Shown: positions 22,132 to 26,773 of the stretch, piece after piece
Position numbering within the stretch: position 1 is the stretch's first letter
Layout: each line of letters opens with the position of its first letter
Origin: an uncultured Lachnospiraceae bacterium
Lineage (GTDB): Bacteria; Bacillota; Clostridia; Lachnospirales; Lachnospiraceae
Direction: 5' to 3'
Length of the DNA: 26,773 nt
NCBI GenBank assembly: GCA_910586715.1
Contig: CAJUJG010000050.1
Coordinates: forward strand, 1-26,773
Translations under genes and position numbers: made by a program
The notes under the pieces: model-generated
The model's database searches: none
Told to the model about the DNA's origin: nothing
Seen by the model: only the letters and a program-made list of their open reading frames with translations

Positions 22132-23278
22132 GATTTATGCGGCGCTGCTGTGCGTATATGCCATATGCGCACTGACAGCCTGCACAGAAAATAAAACCGG
22201 CGTGACGGCAGAACGCAGCAGGGATGCGCATACGGAAATAGAAGGTTTGGAATGGCAGGAGTACGTGGATTTGTCGTACGCGGAATGCTTTACGATAGAG
22301 AACTATGCGGGAGGCTTTCGCCTGATTACCGTATCGGACGATGCACGGTATCTCATTGTGCCGGAGGGAGGTTGCGCACCGCAGGGCTTAAAAAATGACA
22401 TCACTGTCATAAATCAGCCCGTATCCGACATCTATTTGGCGGCAACCGGAACAATGGACATGTTCCGCTCCCTCGACGCACTTGACACGATAACGCTCTC
22501 AGGAGCTGACGCCGACGGGTGGTATATTGAGGAGGCAAAGCAGGCAGTCGAAAGCGGCGCAATGCTTTACGCAGGCAAATACAGCGCGCCGGATTATGAG
22601 CTGATTTTATCGAAAAACTGTCCGCTTGCAATTGAGAACACAATGATTTTGCACACGCCCGAGGTCAAGGAGCAGCTTGAACAGCTTGGCGTTGCCGTGC
22701 TTGTGGATTACGCGAGCAACGAATCGCACCCGCTCGGAAGAATTGAGTGGGTAAAGCTTTACGGCACGCTGCTTGGAAAGGAAGCGCAGGCGCAGCAGAT
22801 TTTCGACGCGCAGGCAAGTACCTTTGCGGAAATTGAAGAACAGGTACAAAAAAGCGATAAGACAGTCGTCCTGTTTTATCTTACGGAAAACGGTGCCGCA
22901 AGCGTGCGCAGCCCGTCCGACTACATGGTAAAAATCATCGAAACGGCAGGCGGCAATTATGTGTTCGCTGATTTGGAGACGGATGGCAAGAAAACCTCCT
23001 CTATCACCATGCAGATGGAAGCCTTTTACGCGGGCGCCAAATCCGCCGACTACTTGATTTACAACAGCACTATTGGCAGCGAATACAAAACGTTATCGGC
23101 ACTGCTGGAGAAGGAGCCTTTATTGAAGGACTTTGAAGCCGTAAAGGAAAACCGCGTGTGGTGCGTACCCAAAAACCTGTATCAGGAGTCCATGTCGGCT
23201 GCAAAGCTGCTCACGGACATCTATGCAGTCCTAAACGAAGAAACACCGCAGACAACCTGTCTGTACCACATTGAATAA
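22109..23278 (+). CDS. ABC transporter substrate-binding lipoprotein (BtuF/FecB-like)
   Basis: 389 residues with a classical lipoprotein signal (MERIKRSK, hydrophobic core, lipobox LTAC, Cys25). The mature part has the two-lobed, long-helix layout of cobalamin, haem and siderophore binding proteins: an N-lobe with VSDDARYLIVPEG, the linker region around EVKEQLEQLGVAVLVDYASN, ESHPLGRIEWVKLYGTLLGK, and a C-lobe with TVVLFYLTENGAASVR and ETAGGNYVFADLE. This pattern (ESHPLGR...EW.KLYG) is common in clostridial class II binding proteins. The start overlaps the upstream gene by 23 bp, implying coupling. Co-location with the riboswitch and FecCD permease points to a corrinoid, cobalt chelate or haem as ligand, corrinoid being most likely. 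Confidence 0.88.
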   Translation: MERIKRSKIYAALLCVYAICALTACTENKTGVTAERSRDAHTEIEGLEWQEYVDLSYAECFTIENYAGGFRLITVSDDARYLIVPEGGCAPQGLKNDITVINQPVSDIYLAATGTMDMFRSLDALDTITLSGADADGWYIEEAKQAVESGAMLYAGKYSAPDYELILSKNCPLAIENTMILHTPEVKEQLEQLGVAVLVDYASNESHPLGRIEWVKLYGTLLGKEAQAQQIFDAQASTFAEIEEQVQKSDKTVVLFYLTENGAASVRSPSDYMVKIIETAGGNYVFADLETDGKKTSSITMQMEAFYAGAKSADYLIYNSTIGSEYKTLSALLEKEPLLKDFEAVKENRVWCVPKNLYQESMSAAKLLTDIYAVLNEETPQTTCLYHIE

Positions 23279-23311
23279 GCGCGCATACCGGAAGGGGGCA
23301 GGGAACAAAAC

Positions 23312-24316
23312 GTGAAAAGGACAAGAGCAGTTTTTGCCTTTGCAATGCTTGCGGCTTTGCTGCTTGTGATGACTGTCCTGAATATCATCATAGGCAGCGT
23401 CCCAATCCCGCTTACAGAGGTCTTTGGACTAGCCGCGGGAAACGGGGCGGACGCAACGGCGCAGACCATTTTGTGGCAGATACGCCTTCCGCGCACCATA
23501 GCCGCAGTCGTGCTCGGCGGCGCGCTCGCGCTCTCGGGGTATCTGTTGCAGACCTTTTTTCATAATCCGATTGCCGGACCGTTTGTGCTCGGGATTTCTT
23601 CCGGTGCGAAGCTGACCGTGGCGCTTTTACTGGTGCTCGTTGCAAATCAGGTAACGAATATCAGTTCGATAGCGATGATTGCCGCAGCATTTGCGGGCGC
23701 GTTGCTTGCGATGGGCTTTGTGCTGATTATGGCGCGCGTCGTGGACAAGATGTCCATGCTGATTGTGGGCGGCGTCATGATTGGCTACATCTGCTCGGCG
23801 GTGACGGATATTGTCGTCACGTTTGCAAGCGACGCGGACATTGTCAATCTGCACAACTGGTCAAAGGGCAGCTTTTCGGGGATTACATGGGAAAATGTGC
23901 GCGTCATGTCCGTTTTGGTGTTTGCGACGACGGCAGTCATTTTTCTGATTTCCAAGCCGATTAGCGCGTATCAGCTCGGGGAAGCGTATGCGCAGAACAT
24001 GGGCGTGAATTTAAAGCTGCTGCGAATGCTTTTGGTATTCTTATCGAGTATGCTTGCGGCGTGTATCACGGCGTTTGCGGGACCAGTTTCGTTTGTGGGG
24101 ATTGCGGTGCCGCATTTGGTGAAACAGCTTTTCGGGACGGCAAAACCGCTTTTGATGATACCCGCGTGCTTTCTTGGCGGCAGCGTGTTCTGCCTGCTCT
24201 GCGACCTTTTGGCGCGCACGACGTTTGCACCGACGGAAATGAGTATCAGCACGGTGACGGCAGTGTTTGGCGCGCCGATTGTCATTATTATTCTTTTCAG
24301 AAAGCAAAGGGCATAA
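23312..24316 (+). CDS. ABC transporter permease, FecCD/BtuC family
   Basis: 334-residue membrane protein with about ten helices, the normal size for FecCD permeases that form homodimers. Family motifs: GSVPIPLTEVFGL near residue 30, IRLPRTIAAVVLGGALALSG near 63, FHNPIAGPFVLGISSGA near 88 and the cytoplasmic coupling-loop region GPVSFVGIAVPHLVKQLFG near 250. It moves the ligand delivered by the binding protein across the membrane using the ATPase encoded next. It starts with GTG after AGGGGGCAGGG, 33 bp behind the binding-protein gene and 4 bp before the ATPase gene, a tight operon. The corrinoid substrate is inferred from the riboswitch. Confidence 0.93.
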   Translation: MKRTRAVFAFAMLAALLLVMTVLNIIIGSVPIPLTEVFGLAAGNGADATAQTILWQIRLPRTIAAVVLGGALALSGYLLQTFFHNPIAGPFVLGISSGAKLTVALLLVLVANQVTNISSIAMIAAAFAGALLAMGFVLIMARVVDKMSMLIVGGVMIGYICSAVTDIVVTFASDADIVNLHNWSKGSFSGITWENVRVMSVLVFATTAVIFLISKPISAYQLGEAYAQNMGVNLKLLRMLLVFLSSMLAACITAFAGPVSFVGIAVPHLVKQLFGTAKPLLMIPACFLGGSVFCLLCDLLARTTFAPTEMSISTVTAVFGAPIVIIILFRKQRA

Positions 24317-24320
24317 AGCA

Positions 24321-25427
24321 ATGGCAGACTATTATGTATCGACACAGAATTTATCGGTGGGCTATCACAAAAAGACGGTGTTGGAAAATATCACGATTGG
24401 TGTAAACCGTGGAGAAATCCTGACGCTGATTGGGCCAAACGGGGCTGGAAAGTCCACGATTTTAAAAAGCCTTGCAGGACAGCTAAGGCTTCTTGCAGGA
24501 ACCGTTTACATTGACAGAGAAGCGCTTTCGCTCATCGACAAAAATGCGCTTTCCCAAAAGCTGGCGGTGGTGTTTACGCAGCGGCTTCGCACGGAGCTGA
24601 TGACCTGCCGCGACGTGGTGGCAACGGGACGCTATCCCTATACGGGACGGTTTGGTATCCTTTCCGCCAAAGATTGGCGCAAGGTTGAGGAGGCGATGGC
24701 GCTCATTCAGATTACGGCGTTTGCCGACGAGGATTTCACAAAAATCAGCGACGGGCAGCGTCAGCGTGTCATGCTTGCGCGCGCAATCTGTCAGGAGCCG
24801 GATATTATTCTGTTAGACGAGCCGACCTCCCATCTTGATATGAAGCATAAGCTTGAATTTTTGCAGCTTTTGCAGAACATGGCGCGTGAAAAAAAGCTGT
24901 CCGTAATCATGTCGCTCCACGAGCTGGACCTTGCCAAAAAGGTGTCCGATAAAATCATGTGCGTCGGGACGCACAGCGTGGAGCGTTTTGGCACGCCGCA
25001 GGAGATTTTTGAGGAGCATTATATCAGGACGCTCTTTGGCGTGACAACGGGGAGCTTTGACGAGAGAACCTGCGGCATGGAGCTTGAAGCGCCAAAGGGA
25101 GAGCCGACGGTCTTTGTGCTTGCCGGCGCGGCGTCGGGGCAGGAGACGTTTCGCAGCTTGCAGCGAAAGGGCATTGCGTTTGCGACAGGTATTCTTTTTG
25201 AACATGACATGGACTATCCCGTGGCTAAGGCGCTTGCCGCAGAGACCGTATCCGCCGGGGCGCTGGAGCATATCGGGCAGGAGCGTCTTAGGCGGGCGCA
25301 GGAGCTTGCGGCTTCCTGCAAAAGGATTATATGCTGCCGCAGCAGCTTTGCACCGTGGGAACCGGAAAATAGGGTGTTGTATGAGAGCTTGAAGGCTTAC
25401 CAAAACTCCTCAATCACTGAATACTAA
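24321..25427 (+). CDS. ABC transporter ATPase with C-terminal extension (BtuD-like)
   Basis: 368 residues. The ATPase domain (1 to about 250) has Walker A GPNGAGKST (Lys44), the signature loop as ISDGQRQR instead of LSGGQ, Walker B IILLDEPTSHLD (Asp166, Glu167) and the His switch SLHELD. An additional domain of about 110 residues (257-368) starts PTVFVLAGAASGQETFRSL, with FEHDMDYPVAKALAAETVSA, and looks like a Rossmann-type alpha/beta unit. I recall similar extensions on several BtuD-like ATPases of archaea and clostridia; their function is unclear. The ATG at 24321, 4 bp after the permease stop, gives the normal N-terminus. Its stop codon overlaps that of the convergent gene on the other strand. 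Confidence 0.92.
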   Translation: MADYYVSTQNLSVGYHKKTVLENITIGVNRGEILTLIGPNGAGKSTILKSLAGQLRLLAGTVYIDREALSLIDKNALSQKLAVVFTQRLRTELMTCRDVVATGRYPYTGRFGILSAKDWRKVEEAMALIQITAFADEDFTKISDGQRQRVMLARAICQEPDIILLDEPTSHLDMKHKLEFLQLLQNMAREKKLSVIMSLHELDLAKKVSDKIMCVGTHSVERFGTPQEIFEEHYIRTLFGVTTGSFDERTCGMELEAPKGEPTVFVLAGAASGQETFRSLQRKGIAFATGILFEHDMDYPVAKALAAETVSAGALEHIGQERLRRAQELAASCKRIICCRSSFAPWEPENRVLYESLKAYQNSSITEY

Positions 25428-26572
25428 TTGCGCACAAGCTGCGCGACATAGCCAAACTCGTCATTTTTTAGAGCCTTCTGAAATTCTATCATAAGCTCCT
25501 TATTCGGAATGCGCAGCTCCCCGTCACTGTAGGAGAACAGACCATAAATAATCATTGCAAAATAAGTTTCTTCCCTGTTTTTGGGAGGCTTTTGCCCTGC
25601 GGTAAATTCTTTTTCAATATCAATCCAAACAGACGCGCTGCCCAGCATTTTAATTATATCATCGAGCACCCCGCTAATATTGTACTTCAAGAAAAATGAT
25701 ACTTCGTCCTCCTTACCCGTCCGAGCCCAATAGCTCTGACACGTTCCATTCTTTAATGCATACACTATGGAAAGCGGATTGTACAGCCGTTCCCCATTTT
25801 TCATCTGATAACCGTTATACCATTCGCGTATTTCATTCATTTTCAGTGCAGTCTGTTTTTCGCAGAGCAGTTCAACCTCGTTCTCGGTAAATCCGAAATA
25901 TGGTTCAAATAACAGATCCCTGAGCATGGTATATTCAACAAACATATTTAGCGACGAGCTTGTATTATATTGACTAATTGGCAAAATGCCTGTCATATGC
26001 GCAAGTGCAACGTAAAGTCTGTCCTTAAGCAGGTTTCTCAAAAATTCCAAAAAATCCCCCTGCCGTTCCAAATACAGTTTATGCCTGAAAATATAGTCCC
26101 ACTCGTCAACGACAAAGATAAATTCATCTTCCGTAGCAGAGAGCATATCAGCAACACTTCTAAAATCCTTGCCGCTTATGGAAGGATATGCTGCTTCAAT
26201 GTCCTGTTTTATACAATTCTGAATATAATTGATATAATCCTCATAAGCATTATGCCTGTCAGGCAGTTTGTTCAAGCAAAGGGTTATCACATTATATTGA
26301 TTTAAATGTACCATAAAAGATGTTTTTTTGCTGATTTCCAGTCCATGAAACAATTCCTTCGCGTCATACGCTTTCCCATAATACGCTCCCAGCATGTTTA
26401 GAACAGATGTTTTTCCAAACCGCCGTGGCTTCGTAATGCAGATATAACGGTTTGTCGTGTTAATCCGCATACTTATTTTTTCGATAATCGCAGACTTATC
26501 CACAAAAAAGCGGTCATGCACCAATCGGTTAAAATCAACATAAGCAGCATTTGTGTTCAGACAAAAAGCCAT
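25424..26572 (-). CDS. AAA-ATPase_like family protein without C-terminal nuclease domain
   Basis: 382 residues of the AAA-ATPase_like (PF09820) family: NAAYVDFNRLVHDRFFVDKS at the start, Walker A KPRRFGKTSVL (Lys54), Walker B FIFVVDEWDY (Asp156, Glu157), sensor-like THMTGILP-type segment (AHMTGILPI) and FGFTENEVELLC, REWYNGY and YNPLSIVYAL in the winged-helix part. Family members usually run past 500 residues with a C-terminal PD-(D/E)XK-like DUF1703 domain; this one stops right after the PNKELMIEF linker, where that domain would begin. The stop overlaps the ABC ATPase stop on the other strand by 4 bp. Start chosen at 26572 for its GGAGGG site. The family's role is unclear (possibly mobile or defence-related); this copy may be partial. 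Confidence 0.85.
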   Translation of the reverse strand: MAFCLNTNAAYVDFNRLVHDRFFVDKSAIIEKISMRINTTNRYICITKPRRFGKTSVLNMLGAYYGKAYDAKELFHGLEISKKTSFMVHLNQYNVITLCLNKLPDRHNAYEDYINYIQNCIKQDIEAAYPSISGKDFRSVADMLSATEDEFIFVVDEWDYIFRHKLYLERQGDFLEFLRNLLKDRLYVALAHMTGILPISQYNTSSSLNMFVEYTMLRDLLFEPYFGFTENEVELLCEKQTALKMNEIREWYNGYQMKNGERLYNPLSIVYALKNGTCQSYWARTGKEDEVSFFLKYNISGVLDDIIKMLGSASVWIDIEKEFTAGQKPPKNREETYFAMIIYGLFSYSDGELRIPNKELMIEFQKALKNDEFGYVAQLVRN

Positions 26573-26613
26573 GATTTCCCTCCATTTACCCATATTCTGC
26601 AAAACAAAACGGC

Positions 26614-26642
26614 TTGAAATAAATACCCATATCGGCTATACT
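26614..26642 (+). promoter_or_regulatory. Sigma-A promoter for the rightmost gene
   Basis: -35 TTGAAA (26614-26619), 17-bp spacer, -10 TATACT (26637-26642), pointing right to the gene starting at 26707. Confidence 0.7.
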
Positions 26643-26706
26643 GTAATTGAATAAAAATGTGCGAAAGAGAAGCAGAACATCTGTGGTAATGAAACGGAGG
26701 CTGATT

Positions 26707-26773
26707 GTGGAAGATACAAAGATACAGTGGCACGCGGCGTTTGTGTCGGCGATGGATTTGGAGCTGGCGCAGA
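26707..26773 (+). CDS. 5' end of a gene cut by the window edge
   Basis: GTG start with ACGGAGG 7 bp upstream and a good promoter at 26614-26642. The 22 visible residues include IQWHAAFVSAMDLELAQ. I recall this opening from clostridial hypothetical proteins of about 300 residues that continue into an Rpn/PD-(D/E)XK transposase-like nuclease domain, but the diagnostic part is beyond the window. The gene call is solid; the family is tentative. Confidence 0.6.
   Translation, partial: MEDTKIQWHAAFVSAMDLELAQ

Noticed and set aside
26629..26636. Second GCCGATAT (minus strand), possible sigma-D promoter for the AAA-ATPase gene
   Set aside because: No TAAA at 14-16 bp upstream, and the bases are part of the spacer of a rightward sigma-A promoter.

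Overview
The window looks like a chromosomal segment of a spore-forming, flagellated anaerobic Clostridia bacterium, most likely a Lachnospiraceae (gut Firmicutes). The clues are AGGAGG-type ribosome sites, a SipL-type sporulation protein behind a near-perfect sigma-E promoter, a sigma-D (motility) promoter, a PyrK-type class 1B dihydroorotate dehydrogenase, paired short-chain CHR transporters and a 7TMR-DISM hybrid kinase. This assignment is an inference from gene content; no rRNA or other taxonomic marker is present.

Left edge (1-1094): a CRISPR array of 11 good 30-bp repeats, two shared variants and decaying trailer copies. It runs right up to glpK (glycerol kinase). No cas gene is in the window; the leader, and possibly cas genes, should lie to the left.

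Housekeeping block (1095-12327, all +): glpK; a membrane methyl-accepting chemotaxis protein; a pair of half-size chromate-transporter-family proteins; a small helical ferritin-like protein; glycogen phosphorylase; pyrK-pyrD (overlapping by 4 bp, with their own promoter and a leader hairpin); and sipL, a LysM spore-morphogenesis gene with its own sigma-E promoter overlapping the pyrD stop codon.

Middle (12523-19472): a leftward gene of unknown function behind a sigma-D-like promoter. Diverging from it is a 23-codon stump of yebC, followed by a large hybrid histidine kinase (sensor, 7TM, HisKA, ATPase, receiver, HPt), an FAD-dependent dehydrogenase, and a PutP-type sodium/proline symporter.

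Cobalamin locus (about 19477-25427): a cobalamin riboswitch precedes five closely spaced + strand genes. They encode an exported CbiK-like cobaltochelatase lipoprotein, a surface-anchored protein with two beta-rich domains resembling Shp/NEAT-type haem-binding modules, and a BtuF/BtuC/BtuD-like ABC importer whose ATPase has an extra C-terminal domain. Together they look like a B12-repressed system that captures and imports a corrinoid, cobalt or another tetrapyrrole. The role of an extracytoplasmic chelatase and a haem-type surface receptor under B12 control is the most interesting question here.

Right edge (25424-26773): a leftward AAA-ATPase of the AAA-ATPase_like/DUF1703 family that lacks its usual C-terminal nuclease-like domain and shares stop-codon bases with the ABC ATPase gene, then the first 22 codons of a rightward gene. 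This edge looks like an accessory or rearranged junction.
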